The position numbers were made by a program, and so were the translations under genes. Source: Novosphingobium sp. Chol11 (GTDB lineage Bacteria; Pseudomonadota; Alphaproteobacteria; Sphingomonadales; Sphingomonadaceae). Taken from it: a DNA stretch of 64,000 nt. Where the stretch lies: contig NZ_CAMBTS010000005.1 of assembly GCF_945870625.1 (NCBI RefSeq), forward strand, positions 1-64,000. Direction: 5' to 3'. The notes beneath the pieces are model-generated. The model searched no databases, had not been told where the DNA came from, and was given only the letters and a program-made list of their open reading frames with translations. Below, piece after piece: positions 37,434-47,284 of the stretch. Numbering within the stretch: the stretch's first letter is position 1; every line of letters starts with the position of its first letter.

Positions 37434-37462
37434 TTGAAACTGCGCGTCGCAAGCGCAATAGT
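37434..37462 (+). promoter_or_regulatory. Candidate sigma-70 type promoter of the Bax-inhibitor-1 gene
   Basis: TTGAAA at 37434-37439 and AATAGT at 37457-37462 are separated by 17 nt. They lie about 50 nt before the start codon and just upstream of the hairpin at 37473. The -35 is close to consensus and the -10 is weaker. No experimental support. Confidence 0.4.
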
Positions 37463-37472
37463 GGCACTACAT

Positions 37473-37487
37473 GGCCCGTTCCGGGCC
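37473..37487 (+). promoter_or_regulatory. 5' leader hairpin of the Bax-inhibitor-1 gene, possible ybhL-type RNA element
   Basis: GGCCCG (37473-37478) pairs perfectly with CGGGCC (37482-37487) across a 3-nt loop, in the short leader between the promoter candidate and the ATG at 37509. A structured RNA upstream of ybhL-family genes has been described in alphaproteobacteria (the ybhL motif). The location and gene family fit, but I cannot compare the sequence with the published consensus. Confidence 0.45.
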
Positions 37488-37508
37488 GTAAGCGGAGTTT
37501 GGTAAGTC

Positions 37509-38270
37509 ATGGCAAACTGGAACGACCCTCAGCCCACCAACCGGGGCTTCGGTGGCTCTGCAAGCCCTGTCGGCCTTGGTCTTGGCGGCGCGAACGCGCG
37601 CCGCGGCGAAGTCTTTGATGCCGGCCTGCGGCAGCACATGCTTTCGATTTATAACTACATGGCCTCGGGCGTATTGCTCTCGGGCCTCATTGCGCTCGGC
37701 TTTGCCAGCAGCGGCATGGCCGAAGCGGTGTTCGGCACCCCGCTTCGCTGGGTGATCGCGCTGGCCCCGCTGGCGTTCGTGATGATCATGAGCTTTGGCA
37801 CGAACCGGCTCTCCACCTCGGCGATGCAGGGGATGTTCTGGGCATTCAGCGCGGCGATGGGCCTGTCGCTCTCGTCGATCTTTTTCGTCTACACCGGCCC
37901 TTCGATCGCGGCGACCTTCTTTGCCACGGCGGGTGCTTTTGCGGGCCTCAGCCTCTTTGGCTACACCACGCAGAAGAACCTGTCGGGCATGGGCACATTC
38001 CTGATCATGGGCCTTGTCGGCATCCTGATCGCGTCGGTGATCAACATCTTCCTGCAGTCGCCGGGCCTCGGTTGGGGCATCAGCTTCCTTGGTGTGCTGA
38101 TTTTCGCAGGGCTCACCGCTTATGACACGCAGAAGCTCAAAGAGCAGTATTCCTATGTTGCGGGGACCGACTTTGCCGGCAAGGCGGTCGTGCTTGGCGC
38201 GCTGACGCTCTATCTTGATTTCATCAACATGTTCACCTTCCTGCTGCAATTCATGGGTGATCGTCGCTAA
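37509..38270 (+). CDS. Bax inhibitor-1/YccA (YbhL) family membrane protein
   Basis: The 253-residue inner-membrane protein has about seven helices and a soluble Asn/Gly-rich N-terminus (about 40 residues). Family features are FDAGLRQHMLSIYNYMASGV, a helix with MIMSFGTNRLS, the GFTTQKDLS-like GYTTQKNLSGMGTFLIMG, and the terminal FAGLTAYDTQKLKEQY with LTLYLDFINMFTFLLQ. Related proteins act as pH-sensitive calcium leak channels or bind FtsH (YccA); the role here is not known. It has its own promoter candidate, a leader hairpin and a strong terminator, so it is a single-gene unit. Confidence 0.92.
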   Translation: MANWNDPQPTNRGFGGSASPVGLGLGGANARRGEVFDAGLRQHMLSIYNYMASGVLLSGLIALGFASSGMAEAVFGTPLRWVIALAPLAFVMIMSFGTNRLSTSAMQGMFWAFSAAMGLSLSSIFFVYTGPSIAATFFATAGAFAGLSLFGYTTQKNLSGMGTFLIMGLVGILIASVINIFLQSPGLGWGISFLGVLIFAGLTAYDTQKLKEQYSYVAGTDFAGKAVVLGALTLYLDFINMFTFLLQFMGDRR

Positions 38271-38320
38271 CTTGCGATTTTCTTCCGGCGCTTGTTGCGG
38301 CGCTTGAACACATCACACTG

Positions 38321-38354
38321 CCCGGCGGGCCATCTGGCCCGCCGGGTATTTTAT
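38321..38354 (+). terminator. Strong Rho-independent terminator
   Basis: CCCGGCGGGCC (38321-38331) pairs with GGCCCGCCGGG (38336-38346), a perfect 11-bp stem with a 4-nt loop, followed by TATTTTATT. It lies about 50 nt after the Bax-inhibitor-1 stop codon. Confidence 0.9.
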
Positions 38355-38450
38355 TGACGAACCGATGAAACTAACTCAGCTAATGTCGGTTGCACTATGC
38401 CGAGCCTGAGCGCAGCCAGCGAAGGCCGAAGCATTTTCGGGAGGGAAAGA

Positions 38451-39155
38451 GTGTTGCACCGTATCTGGGGTTTGGCCCCGCGCCGCCTTGTGGTTTCGGC
38501 GCTCGCCATGACGATTGCTGCTTGCGCCGCAAAGCAGTTGCCGCCGCCGCCCCCGCCGCCGCCCAAGGTGGTGGCGATCCCGCCGCGGCCTACGCCGCCC
38601 GATGGCGCAGCAGCCGGTTTGATGATCCCGCCCGCTGACGCTACCGGGCTGCGCCGTTCGGTCAACCGCGAAATCTCTCCTAATCAGATGTTGTGGAACT
38701 TGCGCTCGGCATTCAATGTCGCGGCGCTCAATTGCAACGCGCCAAAGCACGACGGAATTGTGCCCGCTTACCGCTCTTTCCTCAAAACCTACGGTAAGAA
38801 GCTCTCAGCGGCGAACAAGCAAGTCGATACAGAGTTCAAGAAGCAGCATGGCGCGCGCTATGCCGGGCCGCGCGATGTTTACATGACCACGGTCTACAAT
38901 CACTTCGCTCTCCCGCCCACGCGGACGCATTTCTGCGATGCCACGATGGCGGTGATGCGCGATTTGCAGGGCGTAAAGTCTGCCGAGCTTGAGGCCTTCG
39001 CGGTGCGCAGTCTGCCCAGCGTCGAGGTGGTGTTTGACGATTTCTATCGCCGCTATGCGGCCTATCAGGCGGATCTGGCCGCATGGCAGGCTCTCTACAA
39101 GCCAAGCGAGTTGCAGCCGCAATCCGCGCAGGCGCAGATCGTTCCGGCGGGATAG
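38451..39155 (+). CDS. Putative lipoprotein of unknown function
   Basis: I do not recognise the family. The GTG at 38451 is preferred because GGGAGG precedes it at good spacing and a signal sequence follows (MLHRIWGLAPRRLVVSALAM), with a possible lipobox at TIAAC. An in-frame ATG at 38397 would add 18 residues. The 234-residue product then has a run of eight prolines and a conserved-looking helical domain with two further cysteines (AALNCNAPKHDG, THFCDATMAV), which could form a disulfide. It would be an outer-membrane or periplasmic anchored protein. The 180 nt between the previous gene and this start hold only the terminator and probably its own promoter. Confidence 0.75.
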   Translation: MLHRIWGLAPRRLVVSALAMTIAACAAKQLPPPPPPPPKVVAIPPRPTPPDGAAAGLMIPPADATGLRRSVNREISPNQMLWNLRSAFNVAALNCNAPKHDGIVPAYRSFLKTYGKKLSAANKQVDTEFKKQHGARYAGPRDVYMTTVYNHFALPPTRTHFCDATMAVMRDLQGVKSAELEAFAVRSLPSVEVVFDDFYRRYAAYQADLAAWQALYKPSELQPQSAQAQIVPAG

Positions 39156-39258
39156 CAACCGATCAATTCACGCTTTGCATCCGCGGTGCGGCTGCGCTAT
39201 GCAAAATATCCCGAGCGGGCGCGATATTCGGTTTATCGGGCCGGAACGGTTCGGGATC

Positions 39259-39334
<76 letters not shown>

Positions 39335-39378
39335 ACTCAGCGATCCTTTAAGACGGGCGTCTGACGGCCGGGGCTTAG

Positions 39379-40506
<1,128 letters not shown>

Positions 40507-40590
40507 TCGGCGATCGGGGGGCATATCTGCGTGGTTAGCACTCCGCTCGGCCTTCCCGTTTCATGGTATTTCCCCTAAGCGGCGCGGACC

Positions 40591-41724
40591 ATGAAGATCA
40601 CTCGCCTTTCCAGCCTGTCTGAACCCGCGCTGTGCCCGCGGCTGGTGATCAAGGTCGGATCGGCGCTGCTTGTGGGCGCAGATGGCGCGCCACGGCGCGA
40701 TTGGCTGGCCGCGCTGGTTGGCGAGATCGCCAGTGCGCGCGGGCGCGGGCAAGATATCATTGTGGTTTCATCCGGCGCCATTGCGCTGGGCGCGCGCAAG
40801 CTGGGGCTGACCAAGGGCGGGCGCGGCAGTCTGGCCGATGCGCAGGCGGCGGCGGCAGTTGGCCAGATCGCACTGGCCGGGCTTTGGGCTGAGCTGCTCG
40901 GCACCCACGGCCTGACTGCTGCGCAAGTCTTGCTGACGCTCGAAGACCTCGAAGATCGCCGCCGCTACCTTAATGCCGCCGCCACGCTGGGCACTTTGCT
41001 GGGGGCAGGCGCTGTTCCGGTGATCAACGAGAACGATACCGTGGCAACCGAGGAAATCCGCTTTGGCGACAACGACCGGCTGGCCGCGCGGGTGGGTCAG
41101 GCGGCGGGCGCAAGCGGCGTGTTGCTGCTTTCGGACATCGACGGACTCTACGACCGCGATCCGCGCGAGGCAGGTGCGCAGCGCATTCCGGTGGTCAGGG
41201 GCGTTACCCCGGCGATACATGCCATGGCCACGGGCGGTTCTTCCTCAGGGCTCGGTTCGGGCGGAATGACCTCCAAGCTGCAGGCAGCCGAAATCGCAGA
41301 AATGGCGGGAATGGCGCTTGGCATCATTGATGGCAGGCCCAGCGCACCAATCGCCTGCGCGCTCGAAGCGGATCGCGGCACGCTGTTTCTGCCGCGCGGG
41401 CGCAAGCCGGCGCGCAAGGCCTGGCTGGGCGGGCGGATGCGCATGCGCGGCGCGGTTCATATCGATGCCGGCGCGGCGTCGGCGCTGGCGCGGGGGTCCA
41501 GCTTGCTCGCTGCCGGGGTAACGCAAGTCGAAGGTGCGTTCGCGCGCGGCGATGCGGTTGCCGTGGTCGGACCCGATGGCGCGGTGCTGGCGCGTGGGCT
41601 TAGCGAGTATGATGCCGATGAGTGCGCTCGGCTGATGGGGCATCCATCGCGCGCGCATGAGGAATTGCTCGGGTATGCCCCTCGTTCGGCGCTGATCCAC
41701 CGCGACCAGCTCGTATTGCTGTGA
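40591..41724 (+). CDS. proB: Glutamate 5-kinase
   Basis: ProB phosphorylates glutamate, the first and feedback-controlled step of proline synthesis. The 377-residue product has the kinase motifs LVIKVGSALLV, VVSSGAIALGARKLGL, INENDTVATEEIRFGDND, LLSDIDGLYDRDPR and GSGGMTSKLQAAEIA. A C-terminal PUA domain begins around RGAVHIDAGAASALARGSSL. It follows obgE by 84 nt, a frequent alphaproteobacterial order. Its TGA overlaps the start of the next gene. Confidence 0.96.
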   Translation: MKITRLSSLSEPALCPRLVIKVGSALLVGADGAPRRDWLAALVGEIASARGRGQDIIVVSSGAIALGARKLGLTKGGRGSLADAQAAAAVGQIALAGLWAELLGTHGLTAAQVLLTLEDLEDRRRYLNAAATLGTLLGAGAVPVINENDTVATEEIRFGDNDRLAARVGQAAGASGVLLLSDIDGLYDRDPREAGAQRIPVVRGVTPAIHAMATGGSSSGLGSGGMTSKLQAAEIAEMAGMALGIIDGRPSAPIACALEADRGTLFLPRGRKPARKAWLGGRMRMRGAVHIDAGAASALARGSSLLAAGVTQVEGAFARGDAVAVVGPDGAVLARGLSEYDADECARLMGHPSRAHEELLGYAPRSALIHRDQLVLL

Positions 41725-42659
41725 TGTTTGAAGAAAATGGCAGCGGCGATTTGTTGGCGATTACCGGCGCGACCGGCTTTGTCGGGCAGGCGGTGCTCGA
41801 TGAGGCGCTGCGGCGCGGGATGGAAGTGCGCGCGCTGGCGCGGCGGCCGCAGCGCGCGCGCGCCGGCGTGGAATGGGTGCGCGGCGATCTGGGCGACGAA
41901 CGCGCGCTGAAACGGCTGGTGGGGCGCGCCAGCGTGGTGATCCATATCGCCGGGGTGGTGAATGCGCCCGATGCGGAGGGATTTGACGAGGGCAATGTGC
42001 GTGGCACGCTCAATGTGGTCAATGCCGCGCTGGCTTCGGGCGTGGGGCGGCTTGTGCATGTCTCGTCGCTGGCGGCGCGGGAACCCGGCCTGTCGCTCTA
42101 TGGCGCTTCCAAGCGCAAGGGCGAGCAGATCGTCAAAGCGTCCAGCCTCGATTGGACAGTGGTGCGCCCGCCCGCCGTCTATGGTCCGCGCGATACAGAG
42201 ATGTTCGAACTGTTCAAGCTGGCGCAGCGCGGGGTGATGCTGCTGCCGCCGCGCGGGCAATTGTCGATCATTCATGTCGTCGATCTCGCCCGGTTGCTGC
42301 TGGCGCTGATGCCCGGCGGAGAAGAGGTGACACACCGCATCTTCGAGCCCGATGACGGCGAACCGGGCGGCTGGACTCACGTGACTTTGGCCAAAGCGAT
42401 CGGCCTAGCGGTTGGTCGCAGTGTGACGCTGGTGCCGCTGCCGCAGCGCGCGCTCCATTGGATCGCATGGGCCGACAAGGCGTTTCGCGGGGCGGGCGCG
42501 AAGCTTACGCCGGACCGGGTCGACTATATGTGCCATCCCGATTGGATGGCCGAACTGGGCATGGCTCCGCCGCCGGGGCTGTGGCGCGCGCAAGTGGAAA
42601 CCGGCCTGGGCCTGCGCGCAACGGCGGCGTGGTACCGCGAGGCGGGCTGGCTCAAATAG
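41724..42659 (+). CDS. NAD(P)-dependent extended SDR (epimerase/dehydratase-like)
   Basis: The 311-residue product is an extended short-chain dehydrogenase/reductase. It has the nucleotide loop ITGATGFVGQAV, VIHIAGVVNAPDAEGFDEGN, a catalytic-type YGASKRKGEQIVK and VVRPPAVYGPRD. The family includes sugar-nucleotide epimerases, sterol dehydrogenase-like proteins and the NDUFA9-like group; the substrate is not readable. The ATG at 41724 shares its A with the proB stop (TGATG); a GTG one codon earlier is an alternative. Its 3' end overlaps the convergent ABC1 kinase gene by 8 nt. Confidence 0.88.
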   Translation: MFEENGSGDLLAITGATGFVGQAVLDEALRRGMEVRALARRPQRARAGVEWVRGDLGDERALKRLVGRASVVIHIAGVVNAPDAEGFDEGNVRGTLNVVNAALASGVGRLVHVSSLAAREPGLSLYGASKRKGEQIVKASSLDWTVVRPPAVYGPRDTEMFELFKLAQRGVMLLPPRGQLSIIHVVDLARLLLALMPGGEEVTHRIFEPDDGEPGGWTHVTLAKAIGLAVGRSVTLVPLPQRALHWIAWADKAFRGAGAKLTPDRVDYMCHPDWMAELGMAPPPGLWRAQVETGLGLRATAAWYREAGWLK

Positions 42660-43977
42660 CTGGTGCTTCGGTGAGGCGGGCCGCGACCATGGCGAGCAGC
42701 GGCAATCTGGCCTGCATCTTGATCGCCAGCAGCGCGGTTCCGCTTACTTTGCGCTGCACGAACAAGGTATCCATCGGCGGAAGATGCCAGTTGCTGCGGT
42801 CTTTGGCGATGGGTTTGGTCAGTTCGCGAATGCCCTCGACAAAGCTGCGATCGGAAAAGTTGAATAAGCCCGGCTTGTTGCCGTGGGCGAGGATGATCTC
42901 GATGATGCCATCGAATGCCGGGCCATGGCTTTCGAGCAGGCCTTGCGAAATGAAGCCGACTTCCACCAGCGCATTGCGCATGGCGGGACGGTCTTGCTCC
43001 AGACCTGCGCGCATCAAGGTACGATAGGCTGCGATCGTGGCCGGGGGCACGGGCCGCGCCGCCCCGAAATCGAGCAGGACGATCCGCCCGGTTTCGGGCT
43101 GCCAGCGGTAATTGGCGAAATTGGGATCGGTCTGCATGAAGCCGAACACGAACAATTCGCGCAGTACCAGATCCATCAGCGCGCCCATGGTCTGATCGCG
43201 GACCTCTTGCGTAGCGCTTGCCAGTTCCTCGATCGGGCGCGCGGCGATGAAATCCATCGTCAGCACTTGCGCGCCGGTCAGCTCATCGACCGGGGCGGGG
43301 ACGAGGAACGCGCCTTCGCCCGCCAGCATTTGGCCGTAGCGGCGCATCTGTTCGGCCTCGCGCACATAATCGGCTTCTTCGTGCAGCTGGCGTTTGGCCT
43401 CGTCCAGCAGCGGCGAGATATCGAAATCGCCGGGTAGCAGGCCCGAAACGCGCAGCAATGTTGCGACATTATCGACATCGGCATCGATGCTGGCGGCAAT
43501 GCCGGGATACTGCACTTTGACTGCGACCAACCGGCCATCGGGCAGCTTGGCCCGGTGCACCTGGCCGATGGAGGCGGCCGCAATCGGCACCGGGTCAAAC
43601 TGCGCAAATCGGCGGCGCCAATCGCTACCCCATTGCGAACTAAGCACTTTTTGCAGTTGCGGTGGCGGCATGAAATGCGCGGAATCCCGCAGCCGCGCAA
43701 GAATGGCGGTGAGCTCGGCTGGCAGCAGATCGCCGCCATCGAGCGACATCATCTGCCCCATTTTCATTGCCGCGCCGCGCAGCTTCGATAACTGCTCGGT
43801 TACGCGCAGCGCATTGCCTGGTGTCAGCAAAAGCTCGGACATCTGCGGACGCTCGCCGCGTGCAAGGCGGCGCGCGCCTTCGGTCAGGACCCCGCCCGCC
43901 ACACCGCCCGCCAGTTGCCCGAACGAAGCTAGCCGGGCGAGGCGGCCCGAGGGAACCTTGCGATAGCGGTCGCTCAT
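42652..43977 (-). CDS. ABC1/AarF atypical kinase, COQ8-like
   Basis: The 441-residue product belongs to the UbiB/ADCK/COQ8 family, atypical ATPase-kinases that support ubiquinone synthesis. It has the KxGQ motif (72-75, MKMGQMMSLDG), the Ala-rich nucleotide loop PIAAASIGQVHRAKLPDGR, VKVQYPGIAASIDADVDN, a catalytic-loop segment FMQTDPNFANY and the metal motif VLLDFGAARP. FMQTDPN matches eukaryotic COQ8A more closely than the HADPHPGN form of E. coli UbiB. No UbiB-style C-terminal membrane helices are evident. Upstream it overlaps the DCC gene by 4 nt (same operon). Confidence 0.9.
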   Translation of the reverse strand: MSDRYRKVPSGRLARLASFGQLAGGVAGGVLTEGARRLARGERPQMSELLLTPGNALRVTEQLSKLRGAAMKMGQMMSLDGGDLLPAELTAILARLRDSAHFMPPPQLQKVLSSQWGSDWRRRFAQFDPVPIAAASIGQVHRAKLPDGRLVAVKVQYPGIAASIDADVDNVATLLRVSGLLPGDFDISPLLDEAKRQLHEEADYVREAEQMRRYGQMLAGEGAFLVPAPVDELTGAQVLTMDFIAARPIEELASATQEVRDQTMGALMDLVLRELFVFGFMQTDPNFANYRWQPETGRIVLLDFGAARPVPPATIAAYRTLMRAGLEQDRPAMRNALVEVGFISQGLLESHGPAFDGIIEIILAHGNKPGLFNFSDRSFVEGIRELTKPIAKDRSNWHLPPMDTLFVQRKVSGTALLAIKMQARLPLLAMVAARLTEAPAI

Positions 43978-44321
43978 CGGACGAGCCTTTGAAGAGTGGG
44001 CCGCAGGCGTAGAAAGCGCAAGTATGCCGCCTCAAGCACGCGCAGTACCAGCCGGTTGCGTGCAGCAAGGCCTAGCGGGCGCAGCACGGGGATCGCCCGC
44101 CACATTGCGGCAAAGGCCGCTGCGCCCGATAGCAGTTGGCCATTCTCGCGGGCATGAAAGCGCGCCAGCAGCGCGGCGCGATCGATCGGACATGCCGCTC
44201 CCGGATCGCCCACATCGATAAAATCGATGCGCCGCGCCCGGTCAAGTTTGCGCATGAGGCTGATCTCCCGCGTGCAAAGCGGGCATGCGCCATCGAACCA
44301 GACGGTGAGATTTGCGGTCAC
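43974..44321 (-). CDS. DCC-family (DUF393) thiol-disulfide oxidoreductase-like protein
   Basis: The 115-residue product has the DxC-x2-C signature at its N-terminus, VWFDGACPLCTREISLMRKL, then IDFIDVGDP and the FHARENGQLLSGAAAFAAMW core typical of DUF393. The start is uncertain. The GTG at 44321 places the motif at the usual distance, while an ATG at 44408 would add 29 unconserved residues. It is coupled by ATGA to the ABC1 kinase gene. The role of the family is unknown; the thioredoxin-like Cys pair suggests redox activity. Confidence 0.8.
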   Translation of the reverse strand: MTANLTVWFDGACPLCTREISLMRKLDRARRIDFIDVGDPGAACPIDRAALLARFHARENGQLLSGAAAFAAMWRAIPVLRPLGLAARNRLVLRVLEAAYLRFLRLRPTLQRLVR

Positions 44322-44416
44322 GGGCAAACTTTTTGAATAACCATCCCACCCCTGTTCACCCCGCCTTCGCGGCACGCAATCTGGCTTTAGGGGCGCAGGG
44401 CTATGCATTGCTCAGG

Positions 44417-45220
44417 TCAGAAAACCGGATCGTATCCCGGGGGGAGTTCGCCCGGGCCGTCCTTGGTCTCGCCGGTCGGCGCATGAATGCCGCACTCGAC
44501 TTTGTCCCAGCCCTTCCAGCGGCCCGAACGGGGGTCTTCACCCGGCGCCACTTTGGTGGTGCAGGGTGCGCAGCCGATGGAGGGATAGCCCTCTGCCACC
44601 AGCGGATGGCGGGGCAGATCGTGGTGCACCATATAGGCCTCGATATCCTGCTTCGACCAGCTGGCCAGCGGGTTGATCTTGAGGCGGCCATGCGGATCGG
44701 AACGGTCGATCTCGAAGCGCGGCAGGCCAGTGCGGGTGGCCGATTGAAAGCCCTTGCGCCCGGTGATCGAGGCATCGAAGCGCGCCAGCGTTATGGCTAG
44801 CGGAATGACCTTGCGGATCTCGCAGCAGCCATCAGGGTCCCACGACCAGCGCAAGCCCTTGTCGTCCTTCTTGGCCAAAACTTCGGCATCGGGCTCAACG
44901 ATCATCAGATGGGTGAGGCCAAGGCGCGCCATCAATGCGTCGCGATACGCAATCGTTTCGGCAAAGTGTTTGTGCGTTTCGAGGAAGATGACCGGCGTGG
45001 CCGGGTCGATTGCGGCCACCAGATGCAGCAACACCGCGCTTTCCGCACCAAAGCTGGAAACGACCGCAACTTCGCCCGCGAGGCTGTCGCGGAGCACGGA
45101 ACGGAGCATTTCGAGCGTTTCGGTGCCGCGAAACATGTTGTTGAGCCGGATTGCGTCGCTTTCCGAGAAGCGCGCGGTCGCATCGATCCGGTCGACATTC
45201 CTGATGGATGTTTCAGCCAT
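44417..45220 (-). CDS. cysH: Assimilatory adenylylsulfate/phosphoadenylylsulfate reductase
   Basis: CysH reduces activated sulfate to sulfite using thioredoxin. The 267-residue product starts MAETSIRNVDRID. It has the PP-loop AVVSSFGAESAVLLHL, the arginine loop SWSKQDIEAYMVHHDLPRHP-like WSKQDIEAYMVHHDLP and the C-terminal ECGIHA motif. Paired cysteines in DGCCEIRKV and IGCAPCT are the 4Fe-4S ligands of the bacterial APS-type enzyme, which uses APS rather than PAPS. It is the last gene of the cobA-DUF2849-cysI-DUF934-cysH unit and overlaps DUF934 by 8 nt. Confidence 0.95.
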   Translation of the reverse strand: MAETSIRNVDRIDATARFSESDAIRLNNMFRGTETLEMLRSVLRDSLAGEVAVVSSFGAESAVLLHLVAAIDPATPVIFLETHKHFAETIAYRDALMARLGLTHLMIVEPDAEVLAKKDDKGLRWSWDPDGCCEIRKVIPLAITLARFDASITGRKGFQSATRTGLPRFEIDRSDPHGRLKINPLASWSKQDIEAYMVHHDLPRHPLVAEGYPSIGCAPCTTKVAPGEDPRSGRWKGWDKVECGIHAPTGETKDGPGELPPGYDPVF

Positions 45221-45656
45221 GGTCGGTCTCGCGATGACGAAGCGCCCAGATAGGCGTGCGGCCGTCGACGGTCTTTTGATAGACCTCGGGCCAGGTGGCG
45301 AATGCCTTTGCCGCAGCATCGGCGCTGATCGGCCGGTCGGGCGCGAAGGCATCGAAGCCGCAGCGGCGCATGTGGCTTAGCTGATCGATCAGCACATCAC
45401 CGACCGCGCGCAATTCCCCCGTATAGCCATTCTCGCGCAAGATGCGCGCCGCCGAATAGCCGCGGCCATCGCCAAAGGACGGGAACGCGATGTCGATGCG
45501 CGCAAGCTGGGACAGATGCGGCAGGAGCGCGCGCGCGTCGTCGCCGGGCTCGATCCGCACCGCCGCGGCATTGCCGGCATCGGCAAATGCGGCGAAGCTT
45601 ACCGCCGGGGCGGCCGAGGCTTCATCGCCGCGATACCGCAGCAGGGTCTCAACCAT
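45213..45656 (-). CDS. DUF934 protein of the sulfite reductase operon
   Basis: The 147-residue product matches the DUF934 family: IDIAFPSFGDGRGYSAARIL, then ELRAVGDVLIDQLSHMRRCG and FDAFAPDR. These proteins are almost always encoded between cysI and cysH in proteobacteria and are thought to help sulfite reduction, possibly in electron delivery in place of CysJ; the mechanism is not established. It overlaps cysI by 8 nt upstream and cysH by 8 nt downstream, so expression is tightly linked. Confidence 0.9.
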   Translation of the reverse strand: MVETLLRYRGDEASAAPAVSFAAFADAGNAAAVRIEPGDDARALLPHLSQLARIDIAFPSFGDGRGYSAARILRENGYTGELRAVGDVLIDQLSHMRRCGFDAFAPDRPISADAAAKAFATWPEVYQKTVDGRTPIWALRHRETDHG

Positions 45657-47283
45657 AGATTGCCTCCTTGAACGGGGCCATACCGATGCGGCGGTAAGTA
45701 TCGAGGAAGCGTTCGCCATCGCTGCGCTGCGCCAGATAGACTTCGGTCGCTTTCTCCAGCGCATCGACCACGCCGTCTTCGCTGAAGCCGGGGCCAGTGA
45801 TCTGCGCGAGCGATGTGTCTGCCGCTTCCGAGCCGCCAAACGACAGTTGGTAGTTCTCGGTGCCTTTGCGGTCGACCCCGAGGATGCCGATGTGGCCTGC
45901 GTGATGATGCCCGCAGGCATTGATGCAACCTGAAATCTTGACCTTCAGCTCGCCCAGATCGCGCTGACGGTCCATATCGGCAAAGCGCGCCGAAATTTTC
46001 TGCGCCAGCGGGATCGAGCGCGCATTGGCAAGGCTGCAATAATCAAGGCCAGGGCAGGCGATGATATCGCTGATCAGATCGAGATTGGCACTGCCGAGAC
46101 CCGCGCCTTCCAGCATTTGCCAAAGCGCATAGAGATCGGCCTTTTTGACATGCGGCAGCACGATGTTCTGCGTGTGGGTCACACGCAGCTCGTCGAAGCT
46201 GTAATCGCGCGCCAGATCAGCCATCAGCCGCATCTGGTCTGCGCTTGCATCGCCCGGGATGCCGCCGATCGGCTTGAGGCTGATCGTGACGACAGTGTAG
46301 CCCGGATGCTTGTGCGCGACTGTGTTCTGATCGAGCCAGACCGCGAAATCGGGGTCGCTGCGGTCGATGGCCTCCGGCAGTTCGGCTTCAAAGCTGGGAT
46401 CGGCAAAGAAGCTCTGGATGCGGGCGAGTTCTGCTGCTGGCGGCTCAAGGCCGAGGGTCAGGATGTGCGCAAACTCTTCCTCGACCTGGCGGCGATATTC
46501 GTCCGCGCCGATCTCGTGGATCAAGATCTTGATGCGCGCCTTGTACTTGTTGTCGCGGCGGCCGTAGCGGTTGTAAACGCGCAGGCACGCCTCGGCGTAG
46601 CTGATCATCTGCAGCGCGGGCACAAATTCGCGGATCACCGGCGCGATCATCGGGGTGCGGCCCATGCCGCCGCCGACATGGAACTTCGCGCCGATCTCGC
46701 CCGCTGCGTTGGCGACGATCTGGATGCCGATATCGTGGAGCCGCATCGCTGCGCGGTCGGTTTCGCTGGCGATCACCGCGAATTTGAACTTACGCGGCAG
46801 ATAATCGAATTCCGGGTGAAAACTCGACCATTGGCGCAGCAATTCGGCATAAGGACGCGGATCGACGAGTTCGTCGGCGGCGGCCCCGGCATACTGATCG
46901 GAGCTGATATTGCGGATGCAATTGCCACTGGTCTGGATCGCATGCATCTCAACAGTCGCCAAATCAGCAAGGATATCAGGCGTTTGTTCCAGCTTTATCC
47001 AGTTGTACTGGAGATTTTGGCGCGTGGTGAAGTGACCATAGCCGCGATCATACTTGTCGGCGATATCGCCGAGCAAACGCATCTGGCGGCTGCTAAGTGT
47101 GCCGTATGGTATCGCTACCCGCAGCATATAGGCATGCAATTGAAGATAGAGCCCGTTCTTCAGCCGCAGCGGCTTGAACTGGTCTTCGGTCAGCTCGCCT
47201 GAAAGACGGCGTTCCACTTGCCCGCGAAATTCCGCGACGCGCGCATCGACCATCGCCTGATCATAGTGGTCATATTGATACAT
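45649..47283 (-). CDS. cysI: Sulfite reductase, siroheme/4Fe-4S hemoprotein subunit
   Basis: The enzyme reduces sulfite to sulfide in six electron steps. The 544-residue product has the ferrodoxin-like half-domains with GHFTTRQNLQYNWI, HAIQTSGNCIRNISSD, and the cluster ligands in ACPGLDYCSLANARSI (C-x5-C) and KISGCINACGHHHAGHIGI (C-x3-C). The start is the ATG of MYQYDHYDQAMVDARV, one nucleotide after the DUF2849 stop. No cysJ flavoprotein gene is present, so electrons probably come from a ferredoxin or via the DUF934 protein. Siroheme would be supplied by CobA-made precorrin-2, from the same operon. Confidence 0.94.
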   Translation of the reverse strand: MYQYDHYDQAMVDARVAEFRGQVERRLSGELTEDQFKPLRLKNGLYLQLHAYMLRVAIPYGTLSSRQMRLLGDIADKYDRGYGHFTTRQNLQYNWIKLEQTPDILADLATVEMHAIQTSGNCIRNISSDQYAGAAADELVDPRPYAELLRQWSSFHPEFDYLPRKFKFAVIASETDRAAMRLHDIGIQIVANAAGEIGAKFHVGGGMGRTPMIAPVIREFVPALQMISYAEACLRVYNRYGRRDNKYKARIKILIHEIGADEYRRQVEEEFAHILTLGLEPPAAELARIQSFFADPSFEAELPEAIDRSDPDFAVWLDQNTVAHKHPGYTVVTISLKPIGGIPGDASADQMRLMADLARDYSFDELRVTHTQNIVLPHVKKADLYALWQMLEGAGLGSANLDLISDIIACPGLDYCSLANARSIPLAQKISARFADMDRQRDLGELKVKISGCINACGHHHAGHIGILGVDRKGTENYQLSFGGSEAADTSLAQITGPGFSEDGVVDALEKATEVYLAQRSDGERFLDTYRRIGMAPFKEAIYG

Positions 47284-47284
47284 G

